NCBI RefSeq assembly: GCF_003116035.1
Contig: NZ_LGQW01000015.1
Span: 4,966,238 to 5,030,237 of the forward strand
DNA from: Azospirillum sp. TSH64
GTDB lineage: Bacteria; Pseudomonadota; Alphaproteobacteria; Azospirillales; Azospirillaceae
DNA length: 64,000 nt
Direction: 5' to 3'
Made by a program: the position numbers and the translations under genes. This document shows, piece by piece, positions 15,625 through 24,422 of the stretch; position 1 is the first letter of the stretch, and each line of letters opens with the position of its first letter. The notes under the pieces are model-generated. The model was not told the origin of the DNA. It saw nothing but the letters and a program-made list of their open reading frames with translations, and did not search any database.

Positions 15625-16752
15625 ATGACGATGCTGCCCTGCCCCCCACGCCATCCATTTCTGTCCTCGACGGCGGAGATCATCGAAGAGGCCCGCAACG
15701 GCCGACTGTTCATCCTCGTCGATGACGAGGATCGGGAGAACGAGGGCGATCTGGTGATCCCGGCGCAGATGGCGACGCCCGAGGCGATCAACTTCATGGC
15801 GTCGCATGGCAGGGGCCTGATCTGTCTGGCGCTCGGCAAGGAGCGGGTCGACCAGCTCGGCCTCAGATTGATGAGCGCGGAGAACGGCACCCGCCACCGG
15901 ACGGCCTTCACCGTTTCCATCGAGGCGCGCGAGGGGGTGTCCACCGGCATCTCCGCGGCGGACCGCGCGCGGACGGTGGCGGTGGCCATCGACGCGGCCA
16001 GGGGGCCGGACCATATCGTCTCGCCGGGCCACATATTTCCCCTGGTTGCACGGCCCGGCGGCGTGCTGGTCCGTGCCGGACATACCGAGGCGGCGGTGGA
16101 CGTGGCGCGCCTTGCCGGCCTCAACCCGTCGGGCGTGATCTGCGAGATCATGAAGGAAGACGGGACGATGGCCCGCCTCGACGATCTCGTTGCCTTCGCC
16201 CAGCGGCATGCGCTCAAGATCGGCACAATCCGCGACCTGATCGCCTTCCGCCGCCGCCACGATCATGAGGTCGAGCGTGTCGTCACGACGAAATTCGACA
16301 GCCGATGGGGCGGCGAGTGGAGCGCCATCACCTTCCGCATCAAGGCAATCGAGACGGAAGCGATTGCGCTGGTGAAGGGCGTGATCGACGACAGGCCGAC
16401 CCTGGTGCGTATGCACGCGCTGGACATCCTGTCGGACGTGCTCGGCCAGACCGGCGACCGTGGCGACATCGTCGCCCGCTCCATGCAGGAGGTCGCCGCC
16501 GAAGGCAGGGGCGTGATCGTGCTGTTCAACCGCGATGTGCCGCTGTCGCAGCTTCTGCGGGTGAAGGCGGGGGAGCCCTTCGTCGACAAGGCGGAACTGC
16601 GCAACTATGGCGTCGGCGCCCAGGTCCTTGCGGATCTCGGCATTCACGACATGATCCTGCTGTCCAACTCGCAGCATGTCCCGGTGGCGCTCCGGGGTTA
16701 TGGGCTGAACATCGTGGAGCACCGGATGCTGCCGACGCCCCCTGCCCCGTAG
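15625..16752 (+). CDS. ribB: 3,4-dihydroxy-2-butanone 4-phosphate synthase with degenerate GTP cyclohydrolase II-like tail (RibBX)
   Basis: A 375-aa two-domain protein. Residues 1-205 are a full RibB domain making the four-carbon riboflavin precursor: VDDEDRENEGDLVIPAQ, NFMASHGRGLICLAL, HRTAFTVSIE, GVSTGISAADRA, FPLVARPGGVLVRAGHTEA. The C-terminal half follows the RibA fold, but the zinc-binding cysteines (GSLRCDCG in active enzymes) are replaced (SDVLGQTGDRGD), so it should not act as GTP cyclohydrolase. Its ATG follows GGAGGAAGATC. Location between the ligase and flavin reductase suggests a dedicated boost of flavin supply for the monooxygenase rather than housekeeping. Confidence 0.85.
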   Translation: MTMLPCPPRHPFLSSTAEIIEEARNGRLFILVDDEDRENEGDLVIPAQMATPEAINFMASHGRGLICLALGKERVDQLGLRLMSAENGTRHRTAFTVSIEAREGVSTGISAADRARTVAVAIDAARGPDHIVSPGHIFPLVARPGGVLVRAGHTEAAVDVARLAGLNPSGVICEIMKEDGTMARLDDLVAFAQRHALKIGTIRDLIAFRRRHDHEVERVVTTKFDSRWGGEWSAITFRIKAIETEAIALVKGVIDDRPTLVRMHALDILSDVLGQTGDRGDIVARSMQEVAAEGRGVIVLFNRDVPLSQLLRVKAGEPFVDKAELRNYGVGAQVLADLGIHDMILLSNSQHVPVALRGYGLNIVEHRMLPTPPAP

Positions 16753-16833
16753 CGCAGCGTCCACACAATTGCCGGACGGCCGATCCCGCTGTACCGGCGG
16801 CATGTCCTTCAACTGCCTTGCGTGAGGTTCGCC

Positions 16834-17364
16834 ATGTCAGGACAAGATTTTTCCGTTGCGGACTATGTGGAGACGGCAGTTTTCAAAAATGCATTGCGGG
16901 CCATTGTGGGATCGGTGTCGATCGTGGCGTCGGGCCGGGGTGCCGACAGACGCGGCCTGACCGTCACCGCCGCGGTTTCCCTGTGCATCGATCCGCCGAT
17001 GGTTCTCGCCTGCATCAACCGCAGTGCCGAGGCCCACGACGTCATTCTCCGGACCGGCGCCTTTTCCTGGAATGTCCTGTCCGCCGATCAGATCCAGTTG
17101 GCGGAACGCTTCGCAGCGATGGACGGCAGCAAGGGCGCCTCCCGCTTCTCCCCCGCCGACTGGGGCGAGAGGGTTACCGGGGTTCCGGTCCTTCTGCAAT
17201 CCGTTTGCAGCTTCGATTGCAGACTGAAGGACAGCGTGGAAATCGCCACCCATACCATCATGATCGGTGCTGTTGTCGGCCAGACCCACAATCAGAACAA
17301 GGCTCCGCTGATTTACTCTTCGGGCAGGTTCGGCCGAATCGAACATTTTGAATCCAGCAAATAG
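16834..17364 (+). CDS. Flavin reductase domain protein (short-chain NADH:FMN/FAD oxidoreductase)
   Basis: A 176-aa homodimeric-type flavin reductase that would deliver reduced flavin to the luciferase-like monooxygenase. Family pattern: FKNALRAIVGSVSIVAS, RRGLTVTAAVSLCIDPPMVLACINRSAEAHDVILRTGAFSWNVLSADQ, then a GVPVL segment, DCRLKDSVEIATHTIMIGAVVG and PLIYSSGRFGRI. The ATG at MSGQDFSVADY was chosen; an in-frame GTG 12 bases upstream is possible. It follows the RibB-like gene in the same direction by about 80 bases and ends the enzyme part of the cluster. Confidence 0.87.
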   Translation: MSGQDFSVADYVETAVFKNALRAIVGSVSIVASGRGADRRGLTVTAAVSLCIDPPMVLACINRSAEAHDVILRTGAFSWNVLSADQIQLAERFAAMDGSKGASRFSPADWGERVTGVPVLLQSVCSFDCRLKDSVEIATHTIMIGAVVGQTHNQNKAPLIYSSGRFGRIEHFESSK

Positions 17365-17482
17365 GACGGATTTTCGGCGTTTCCAACATCACATTCTTTA
17401 TTTTGTCCGGTGACGAATCCTGTCTCCCGCAAGGGGAGAGGGATATTCGAAGGAGAGCCTTGCCGCTCCACCCTCGGATGCG

Positions 17483-17504
17483 ATTGCCCTGCATCAGGGG
17501 CAAT
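17483..17504 (+). terminator. Hairpin in gap between flavin reductase and DUF1302 genes
   Basis: ATTGCCCTG and CAGGGGCAAT (one bulged G) pair around a 3-base loop, followed after a few bases by a TTCTTTC stretch. It may end or attenuate the upstream transcript before the outer-membrane protein gene. Confidence 0.35.
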
Positions 17505-17611
17505 GCCGAGTTCTTTCAAGGAAAAATGGAAGACCGAACCCTGGCCCGTCCGAAGAGATCGGGGACGGACTTCCTTGTCTCAACTCCAATAAATCTTCGC
17601 AGGGAGCAAAG

Positions 17612-19429
17612 ATGGGGGACATAACTCTGCCGGCACCCCGTGCCGCGTGGTGGATAAGCCTCGGCATCAGCCGGAACGCGGCGATCCTCGCCGCCTTGTC
17701 GATCTCCTGGCCGGCCCATGCCTGGGAATTCAAGGAAGGAGACTGGTCGGGGGGCATCCGGGCTGTGGTCACCGTTGGAACGGCCATCCGCGCCAGTCCC
17801 ATCGACCCGTCGCTGGTTCCCGCCGGTGACGGCGCACGGCTCCGGCTTGACCATGCGGCGCCGGGCGGCGTCAATTCCGACGACGGGAACCTGAACTATC
17901 GCAGGGGAGACCCGGTTTCCACCGTCGCCAAGGGGCTGGTCGAGTTCGAGGCCAACAACGCCGACGGCTGGGGCGTCTTCACCCGCGTGAAGGGCTGGTA
18001 CGACCACACGCTTGCCGAGGGGCATGTATCGCTGGGCAACCTGCCGAACGATTATGCCGGCGGTCCCTTGTCCGACCGCGGCTTTTCGCAGGGCGCCAAG
18101 TTCCGCGGCATCTCGCTTGCCGATGCCTACGTCAAGGGGCAGTTCTCCGCCGTCGGGCTCCCGGTCTCCGTCAAGGCGGGCCAGCAGACCGTCGACTGGG
18201 GACCGGCCTTCACAATTCCCGGCGGCCTCCGCGACATCAACCCGCGCGACTTCGCGGCCTTGTCCCGGCCGGGCTTGCAGCCGCAGGAAGGAGCGAAGCC
18301 GTTCCTGGCGCTGTCGGGCAAAATCGACCTCTCGTCAGCCGCAAGCCTCGAAATCTTCTATCAGCTGCTGTCGGCGACATCGACGCAGCCCGGTTGCGGA
18401 ACATTCGCCGCCACCGCCGATTACGCCTCGCCGGGGTGCGACAGGGTCATGGTGTCCAATGCCCTGTCTTCCGCCGACGGGCTGGCGACCGGGCGGTTCC
18501 TGAAGCGTGGCAGCGACGGGACGGCGGGCGATGCCGGCCAGTTCGGTATCGGCGGCTCCTATCTGGTGCCGGACATCGGCACCAGGTTTTCGCTCCACTT
18601 CACCAACATCCACGCGCGGACCGGCTATGTCGAGGCCGACCGGACCGGCCGGAACGGCGCCATCTTCCTGCCGGGAGATCCGGACGGTTTGAATCCGGCC
18701 TATCGCTTCCAGTACCCCAAGAACATCCGAATGCTGTCCGGCAGCTTCGCCACCAGCGTTCCGTCGATGAAACTGCGGGTCGCGGGCGAACTCGACCATA
18801 AATTCAATCAGCCGCTCGCCTTCAACGCCCCCGATCTTTTGCAGGCGGCCGTGAGCGAAACCGGGGTGCTGGCGCGGGATTTCGCCCTGGTGCCCCTGGG
18901 CGGGCCGTTCGCCGGTTACGAGCGCTTTCACGTCACCCAGGGGCAGCTCGCCGCATCTGGCGACATCGGCAGCGTGATTGGCGGCACCCTGACCCTCGGC
19001 GGCGAGGTCGGCGCCAAATATGTCCACGATCTGCCGGACCCCAATTTCCGCCGCTATGGCCGCTCCGACATTTTCGGAACCGGCCCCAACAACGGCGTCT
19101 GCGCGGCCGGCGCCGATCCCAAGGCCTGCACCACCAAGGGCTTCGTGACGCCATTCTCGTGGGGCTATCGCCTTCAGGCGAGCCTGAGCTATCGGGACAT
19201 TCTGCCGGGGGTGACCCTCAAGCCGTCCGTCGCCTTCGCCCACGATGTCAACGGGATGTCCTATGACGGCGCGTTCAATCAAGGGCGCCAGATCCTCCGG
19301 CTCGCCCTCGATGGCACGGTCAAGGACAGCTATCTCTTCAACCTGACCTACCAGACGACCCTCGCCGGCCCCTACGACCCGCGCGCCGACCGCGACGTGT
19401 TCCTCGTCAGCACGGGCGTCAAACTCTGA
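17612..19429 (+). CDS. DUF1302 family outer-membrane protein
   Basis: A 605-aa secreted protein. A signal peptide of about 36 residues ends at WPAHA before WEFKEGDWSG. The body is rich in alternating aromatic/polar strands, with the DUF1302 signatures FVTPFSWGYRLQASLSYRDILPGVTLKPSVAFAHDVNG and the C-terminal DRDVFLVSTGVKL typical of a beta-barrel. Members often accompany catabolic clusters for hydrophobic substrates, where they are thought to help uptake; direct transport evidence is limited. Its ATG follows CAGGGAGCAAAG. Four Cys in two pairs (PGCGTF...SPGCDR; GVCAAGADPKACTT) could form disulfides. Confidence 0.85.
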   Translation: MGDITLPAPRAAWWISLGISRNAAILAALSISWPAHAWEFKEGDWSGGIRAVVTVGTAIRASPIDPSLVPAGDGARLRLDHAAPGGVNSDDGNLNYRRGDPVSTVAKGLVEFEANNADGWGVFTRVKGWYDHTLAEGHVSLGNLPNDYAGGPLSDRGFSQGAKFRGISLADAYVKGQFSAVGLPVSVKAGQQTVDWGPAFTIPGGLRDINPRDFAALSRPGLQPQEGAKPFLALSGKIDLSSAASLEIFYQLLSATSTQPGCGTFAATADYASPGCDRVMVSNALSSADGLATGRFLKRGSDGTAGDAGQFGIGGSYLVPDIGTRFSLHFTNIHARTGYVEADRTGRNGAIFLPGDPDGLNPAYRFQYPKNIRMLSGSFATSVPSMKLRVAGELDHKFNQPLAFNAPDLLQAAVSETGVLARDFALVPLGGPFAGYERFHVTQGQLAASGDIGSVIGGTLTLGGEVGAKYVHDLPDPNFRRYGRSDIFGTGPNNGVCAAGADPKACTTKGFVTPFSWGYRLQASLSYRDILPGVTLKPSVAFAHDVNGMSYDGAFNQGRQILRLALDGTVKDSYLFNLTYQTTLAGPYDPRADRDVFLVSTGVKL

Positions 19430-19529
19430 TCGCATGCCGGCCGCATCATTTCCCCCATGCCTCCCGACACCGCGTTCCGACCGAAACCGACCCGGCCCCC
19501 CTGTGCCCGGTCTTGTTGGAGACTGCCGT

Positions 19530-20894
19530 ATGACCGACGACGCAACGACCACGGTGTCGGTGCCGCAGCCGAAACCGCAGCCGATGGGCATGTCGATCCA
19601 CTATCGGCGCTATGCCCTGACCATGCTGTTCCTCGTCTACATGCTGAACTTCGTCGACCGTCAGATCGTCAACATCCTGGCGGAACCGATAAAGCGCGAA
19701 CTCGGTCTCATGGACTGGCAGCTGGGATCCCTGACCGGACTGTCCTTCGCCATCTTCTACGCGACGCTGGCGCTTCCGATCGCGCGCTGGGCGGAGCGTG
19801 CGAACCGGGTCAGGATCGTCGCGCTGTCGGCGATCACCTGGAGCCTGTTCACGGCGGTCTGCGGCGTGGCCCAGAATTTCACCCAGCTGTTCCTCGCCAG
19901 GGTCGGCGTCGGTGTCGGAGAGGCGGGCTGCACGCCGGCATCCCAGTCGCTGATCAGCGATTACACGACACGGGAGAAGCGGGCCTCGGCGCTGGCCTTC
20001 TTTTCCATGGGCATTCCGGCCGGTTCGCTGGTCGGCATGGTGGTCGGCGGCCTGATCGCGGACAGCCTCGGCTGGCGCGCCTCCTTCGCGCTGGTCGGGG
20101 TGCCCGGCATCGCCCTCGGGCTGCTGGCCTATTTCACGCTGCCCGAGCCGCGGACATCCTCCGTTGCGGCCAGCGGGGCGCAAAGCACGCCCACACTGAG
20201 GGAGGCGCTGACCGAACTCGGCGGGAAGCGGACCTATATCTGGCTCACGGTCGCGATGGTGGCCATGAGCTTCGGGATTTACAGCAATCTTGCCTTTCAA
20301 AGCTCCCACTTCCTGCGCAATCACGCCGAAGGATTGGGCATCCTGGCGGCAAGGCTGCACGATCTCACCGGGATTCAATTGGGCCCAACCGGCTTTCTCG
20401 GTACGGTGCTGGGGCTGATCGTCGGCATCTGCGGAGCCGCCGGCACCTGGCTGGGCGGCCGGGCGACGGATCGCGCGGTGGCGCGCGGCAGCCTGAACGC
20501 CTATGCGACCATTCCGGCCGCCGCGGCCCTGTGCCTGCCCTTCTCGCTTTTCGCGGCTTATCTCACCTCGAACACCGCGGCGGCACTTTGCCTGATGGGT
20601 TTGCCGATGCTGCTGCAATCCGTTTATTACGGCCCCATCTTCGCGGCGGTGCAGAGCCTGGTGCGTCCGCGCACCCGGGCGACGGCCACCGCCATCTTCC
20701 TGTTCTTCGCCAATCTGATCGGGCTTGGCCTTGGACCGCTGTCGGTCGGCCTGATCAGCGATTTTCTCGCGCGGTCGATGGGGTCCGGCGACGGCATCCG
20801 CTGGGCGCTGATCAGCACGTCGCTCGTCTATGTGCTGGCGGCGATGGCCTTCATGGCGGCGCGGAAGAGCATCAGGCAGGACATCGTCAGCTGA
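19530..20894 (+). CDS. MFS transporter, Spinster-like (aromatic/lipid type)
   Basis: A 454-aa inner-membrane carrier of about 12 segments. LVYMLNFVDRQIVNILAEPIKRELGLMDWQLGSLTGLSFAIFYATLALPIARWAERANRVRIV is the typical opening of the spinster family in proteobacterial catabolic clusters. GVGVGEAGCTPASQSLISDYTTREKRASALAF is the conserved loop. The ATG follows GTTGGAGAC; an upstream extension of the frame is not needed. It comes about 100 bases after the DUF1302 gene, so the two likely move the pathway substrate across outer and inner membranes. Confidence 0.86.
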   Translation: MTDDATTTVSVPQPKPQPMGMSIHYRRYALTMLFLVYMLNFVDRQIVNILAEPIKRELGLMDWQLGSLTGLSFAIFYATLALPIARWAERANRVRIVALSAITWSLFTAVCGVAQNFTQLFLARVGVGVGEAGCTPASQSLISDYTTREKRASALAFFSMGIPAGSLVGMVVGGLIADSLGWRASFALVGVPGIALGLLAYFTLPEPRTSSVAASGAQSTPTLREALTELGGKRTYIWLTVAMVAMSFGIYSNLAFQSSHFLRNHAEGLGILAARLHDLTGIQLGPTGFLGTVLGLIVGICGAAGTWLGGRATDRAVARGSLNAYATIPAAAALCLPFSLFAAYLTSNTAAALCLMGLPMLLQSVYYGPIFAAVQSLVRPRTRATATAIFLFFANLIGLGLGPLSVGLISDFLARSMGSGDGIRWALISTSLVYVLAAMAFMAARKSIRQDIVS

Positions 20895-20944
20895 CAGGGT
20901 AGGCAACGGTAGCCACCCGGGGGGCCGCGATGCCGGTCCCCGAA

Positions 20945-20995
20945 CATGCCGACGGCCCTCGATCCTGCTTGCCGGGATCGAGGGCCGTCGGCATG
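20945..20995. terminator. Perfect 21-bp stem hairpin between convergent genes
   Basis: Two 21-base arms (20945-20965 and 20975-20995, CATGCCGACGGCC... and its exact complement) flank a 9-base loop. It lies between the convergent ends of the MFS and AraC-type genes and can form on both strands. There is no T-run, so it would act as a strong roadblock or an RNA-stabilising structure rather than a classical intrinsic terminator. Confidence 0.65.
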
Positions 20996-21024
20996 AGAGC
21001 CGGCATGGGAAGGGCGACGCGGCG

Positions 21025-21903
21025 TCAGTTCGTCGTGCCTTCGGCCCGATCCTGCAAATACCGGCGCGGAGGTTGCCCCATGTGTTTCCTGAACATGGCG
21101 GTGAACGCGCTCGGGGAATCGTATCCCAGCTCCTGGGAGATCGCCTGCACGGTGGCGCCCATCGACATCCGTTGGACGGCGATCACGATGTGGAGTTGCT
21201 GTCGCCAGCGGCCGAACGACATTCCCGTCTGTTTCTGGATGAGCCGGGCCAGCGTGCGCTCGCTCATGGCGACTGTTGCCGCCCAGTCCCGGATGGTCCT
21301 GCGGTCGTCCGGCGCCTCCAGCAATTGGGCGGCGATGCGCTGGATCCTGGGATGGTTGGAAACCGGGAAGTGGAGCGGCTCCGCCTTCATCTGTGCAAGC
21401 TCGTCCAGGATGACCTGGACCAGACGGCTCGTCGGACCCTCCAAGGGATAGAGCGGCGGCAGATTGGCCAGGTGAAAGATCATCTCGCGCAGCATCGGGC
21501 TGATCGAAAATGTCGCGCAGGACTCCGGCAGGGGTGAAATCCCCGGATTGATGAAGACGCAGTATGACCGGCCCTTGTCCGACATGGAAATGCTGTGGGG
21601 AATCTCTCCCGGAATCCAGACCGCACCGTTGGATGGGACGATCCGAAGCCCGTCGAGCGTCCGGCACATGACCGAGCCTTCCGCCGCCACCACCAGTTGG
21701 CCTTTCCGGTGCCGGTGGATCGGCAGCTCGTCGTCATCCACATTGCGCCGGACAAGGAAGGAGACCAGCGGCCGGGCAAACTCGTCGGGATCCTCAGCGG
21801 TGAAGCTGATGCGCAGGCCGGTGGGATCCCACGCCATCGGGAGAGCATCGCCGGCCACCGGGGCTTCCGGCCACTTCGCATCAATCCGCGCACTCTTCGG
21901 CAA
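21025..21903 (-). CDS. AraC-family transcriptional regulator with cupin sensor domain
   Basis: A 292-aa regulator: a cupin-like sensor (LPIHRHRKGQLVVAAEGSVMC near residue 60, then AVWIPGEIPHSISM) followed by two HTH units (TIRDWAATVAMSERTLARLIQKQTGMSFGRWRQQLHIVIAVQRM and VQAISQELGYDSPSAFTAMFRKHMGQPPRRYL). The frame stays open much further upstream into the Lrp leader. A TTG start preceded by GGAGG with 8-base spacing is chosen because its ribosome site is the best; an ATG at MAWDPTGL 66 bases later lacks one. It converges on the catabolic cluster and is its probable regulator. Confidence 0.82.
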   Translation of the reverse strand: MPKSARIDAKWPEAPVAGDALPMAWDPTGLRISFTAEDPDEFARPLVSFLVRRNVDDDELPIHRHRKGQLVVAAEGSVMCRTLDGLRIVPSNGAVWIPGEIPHSISMSDKGRSYCVFINPGISPLPESCATFSISPMLREMIFHLANLPPLYPLEGPTSRLVQVILDELAQMKAEPLHFPVSNHPRIQRIAAQLLEAPDDRRTIRDWAATVAMSERTLARLIQKQTGMSFGRWRQQLHIVIAVQRMSMGATVQAISQELGYDSPSAFTAMFRKHMGQPPRRYLQDRAEGTTN

Positions 21904-22142
21904 TGTTGCGGCCTCCGTGCTGTCCGAAGCGGACCTCGGTCCGAGTTTGACAGTTTCGCGACATAAAATGGCAATCCCGTAGATTCTGCCATTGGTTGGG
22001 CTCGGATACACTCTGCCGCATGCACAGTCGAATGGCGGAAGGGAATGCGCGCTGCTCTCAAATAGGTTTGTTCCGCGGAATTTCCTGCCGTTCTTCGCTT
22101 CGGTTCCAGGACAGGCCGTCAAGACCACAACAGGGAGTCATC

Positions 22143-22643
22143 ATGATGAACACGTTGACGCTCGACCGAACGGACATCAAGATCCTCAGCGAGCTGCAAA
22201 AGGACGCAAACCTGACGAACGTCGAGCTTGCCGGCAGAATCAATCTCTCCCCCTCGCCCTGCCTCACACGGGTGAAGAAGCTGGAGCAGACCGGCATCAT
22301 CGACCGGCGCGTCACCCTTCTGAATCCCAAGGTGATGGGGTTGGAAATCAATGCCTATATCCAGGTCAAGCTCGACAAGCAGCCGCAATCGGCTCTAGAA
22401 AATTTCCGCGACGCCGTCGAGCGGATTCCCGAGGTGATGGAATGCAACTGGATGACCGGCGACTGCGATTTCCTTCTGCGCGTAATCGTCCGGGATGTCG
22501 AGGAGCTGGAACATCTGATCGCCAGCAAACTGTCGAAAATAGAGTTCGTTTCCACCATCAGGTCCAATCTGGTTCTGAAGCAGATCACCTATAAAACCGA
22601 GCTGCCGATCAGCACATCGCATGCCATAGTCATTCGATTCTGA
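22143..22643 (+). CDS. Lrp/AsnC-family regulator
   Basis: A 166-aa regulator. The HTH is LDRTDIKILSELQKDANLTNVELAGRINLSPSPCLTRVKKLEQTGII at residues 7-55, followed by an RAM ligand-binding domain (LEINAYIQVKLDKQPQSALENFRDAVERIPEVMECNWMTGDCDFLLRVIVRDVEEL). Two ATG codons in a row open the frame. It is divergent from the AraC-type gene with about 240 bases between, and is followed by an ankyrin-repeat gene. No amino-acid enzyme sits directly beside it, so its target is unclear. Confidence 0.87.
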   Translation: MMNTLTLDRTDIKILSELQKDANLTNVELAGRINLSPSPCLTRVKKLEQTGIIDRRVTLLNPKVMGLEINAYIQVKLDKQPQSALENFRDAVERIPEVMECNWMTGDCDFLLRVIVRDVEELEHLIASKLSKIEFVSTIRSNLVLKQITYKTELPISTSHAIVIRF

Positions 22644-22751
22644 CATAATCCGCCTTGGAAGTGTTGCATCGAGGCGGTGGCTTATGCCGGTCGCCGGCAG
22701 GGCCGATGCGTCGGCATCCTGCCGGCCTCCTTCAGATCCGAGAGAGTTGCT

Positions 22752-23876
22752 GTGGCGAAGGCGAAACGAAAGACGCTGCCGAAGGATTTCGAGAGCCTGC
22801 TCAGGACGGGCGACGTCGAGGCGCTGAAGGCGGTTTTCGACGGCTGCGACGTGAATGCCCGCGGCGGCGTGTTCAAGCGGACCGCCCTCGCCTTCAACGA
22901 ATGCCCCGACGCGCTCGCCCGCTGGCTCGTCGAGCACGGCGCGGATGTCTCCGCGCCCGACAGCTACGGCGACACCCCGCTTCATGCGCGCTCCGGCCAC
23001 TGGCAAGGCCGGATCGGAATTCTGCTGGATCTCGGCGCCGACGTGCACAGCGGCGAGGCTACGCGCGGCACGCCGCTCCACAAGGCGGCCGCGGTCGGCA
23101 ATCTGCGGGCGGTCGAACTGCTGCTGGCCCATGGCGCGCGTGTCGACGCGCTCGACGGGAGCGGCCTGACGCCGTTGGCCTACGCGTTGCGGCGCTGCGC
23201 CAACAGCGACATCAGGCGGGTGGAAGCCGCCGCCCAACTGCTGGTGGCCGCCGAGCGCCGGACGGCAACGGCCAAGCCGAAATCCCTGCTCGGCCGTCTC
23301 CTCGGCAAGGGCCATGACGAAGGAACCGTGGCGAAGCCGGAGATCGCGGCCCTGGTGGAGCGCATCGGCACGCAGTTCGAGTTCCATCGCGCCGGATACA
23401 ATCCGGACGACGTGGAGGCGACCAGTGCCGCGCTGGACCGGCTCTATGCGCTGTTCGGCGTGACGCCCGTTCCGCGCCGCGTGATGCATGACGGCAGATC
23501 GCCTGTCGTCGCCACGGCGGCCCGCTGGGAAGACCGATACCGGGAACTTTGGGACCTGCTGGTGCCATCGGCCGGTCCTGCGGACACCGTGCAGGGCGAG
23601 GTCATCCGCATCGCCGGCAGGATCAACGACGAACTCGAACGCAACGGCGGCGTCAACTGGGATGCGGAGTATCGCAAGATGGCCGATGCCTTCCTACACC
23701 ACATCCGCTCCGCCACCCCCCTGCCCGAATCCGCGCTGTCGGAGGCCAACCGGACGATCGCCGAGGCGAAGGCCGGGGTCGGCGACGACAGCGTCCGGCT
23801 TCGTGCGCTCGCCGTCGACTGGGTGGCGTTGAACCCGTCCTCCCTGCCGCTGCCAGCGCCGACCTACCGGCGCTGA
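22752..23876 (+). CDS. Ankyrin-repeat protein
   Basis: A 374-aa cytoplasmic protein. Residues 10-165 hold ankyrin repeats (VEALKAVFDGCDVNARGG; LARWLVEHGADVSAPDSYGDTPLHARSG; IGILLDLGADVHSGEATRGTPLHKAAAVG; RAVELLLAHGARVDALDGSGLTPLAYAL). The remainder is an uncharacterised helical domain with ERIGTQFEFHRAGYNPDDVEATSAALDRLYALFGV and a late NDELERNGGVNWDAEYRKMADAF. The GTG start (MAKAKRKTLPKDFESLL) is chosen because proteins of this type begin with that string; the frame opens about 75 bases earlier. Function is not known; a protein-contact role is inferred from the repeats. Confidence 0.75.
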   Translation: MAKAKRKTLPKDFESLLRTGDVEALKAVFDGCDVNARGGVFKRTALAFNECPDALARWLVEHGADVSAPDSYGDTPLHARSGHWQGRIGILLDLGADVHSGEATRGTPLHKAAAVGNLRAVELLLAHGARVDALDGSGLTPLAYALRRCANSDIRRVEAAAQLLVAAERRTATAKPKSLLGRLLGKGHDEGTVAKPEIAALVERIGTQFEFHRAGYNPDDVEATSAALDRLYALFGVTPVPRRVMHDGRSPVVATAARWEDRYRELWDLLVPSAGPADTVQGEVIRIAGRINDELERNGGVNWDAEYRKMADAFLHHIRSATPLPESALSEANRTIAEAKAGVGDDSVRLRALAVDWVALNPSSLPLPAPTYRR

Positions 23877-23885
23877 GAGCGCGGC

Positions 23886-24230
23886 TCAGCCGTCGAGGTC
23901 GGTTCGGTCGCCCCGTGTCGTCGGGGACGACACGACGAGAAAATGCACGTCCGCGCCGCTGTCGTTCCGGGCCTGATGGCGGCTTCCCGGCGGAATCTCG
24001 ATCCCGGACATCGCCGTGATCAGATGGCGGGTTCCTTCCAGCTCCATCGTCAGTTCGCCGGAGAGCACGTAGAAGAACTGGCGCGCCTTGCCATGGACAT
24101 GCCTGCGCTCCGCCGTTCCGGCCGGCATCCGTTCCTGAATGACCATCATGTCCGGGGAGGGGGAAAGCACCCATCCGTCGCAGCGGTCCCCCCAGTTGTA
24201 ATGCTCCGCGTTCTCAACACTGCGCTTCAC
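23886..24230 (-). CDS. Small cupin-domain protein
   Basis: A 114-aa single cupin. Metal-binding motif 1 is ERRHVHGKARQFFYVLSGELTMELEG and motif 2 is IPPGSRHQARNDSGADVHFLVVSSP. The GTG start is preceded by GGAGG with 5-base spacing and gives the usual first residues of the family (MKRSVENAEHYNWG). A longer in-frame extension has no ribosome site. It converges on the ankyrin-repeat gene, whose stop is only 9 bases away. Small cupins of this kind can be sugar epimerase-like, dioxygenase-like or binding proteins; substrate unknown. Confidence 0.75.
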   Translation of the reverse strand: MKRSVENAEHYNWGDRCDGWVLSPSPDMMVIQERMPAGTAERRHVHGKARQFFYVLSGELTMELEGTRHLITAMSGIEIPPGSRHQARNDSGADVHFLVVSSPTTRGDRTDLDG

Positions 24231-24422
24231 GGTCGCCTCCGGCCAACATCGGTTTTCCCCACTCTTCGGCTCAGGCATGAGCGTCGGGCAGACCAAAACG
24301 GCAGCCGCCGCGACGCCCCGTCCAGGGACTTGGATCACAACACCTCCATGCTGGGAAGTCCATTTGCGGAACAGGACCGCGAGGTTCCGCCGCCGAGGGG
24401 GGCCGCCGCTTGAATCCCTTCA

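Noticed and set aside
14230..16812. 860-codon minus-strand open frame opposite the acyl-CoA ligase and RibB genes
   Set aside because: Composition is His/Arg/Gly/Asp-rich with no family features, and it is antisense to two well-supported genes; typical of shadow frames in high-GC DNA.
17403..17624. Short plus-strand frames between flavin reductase and DUF1302 genes
   Set aside because: They run through hairpin-forming sequence, lack ribosome sites and overlap the DUF1302 start.
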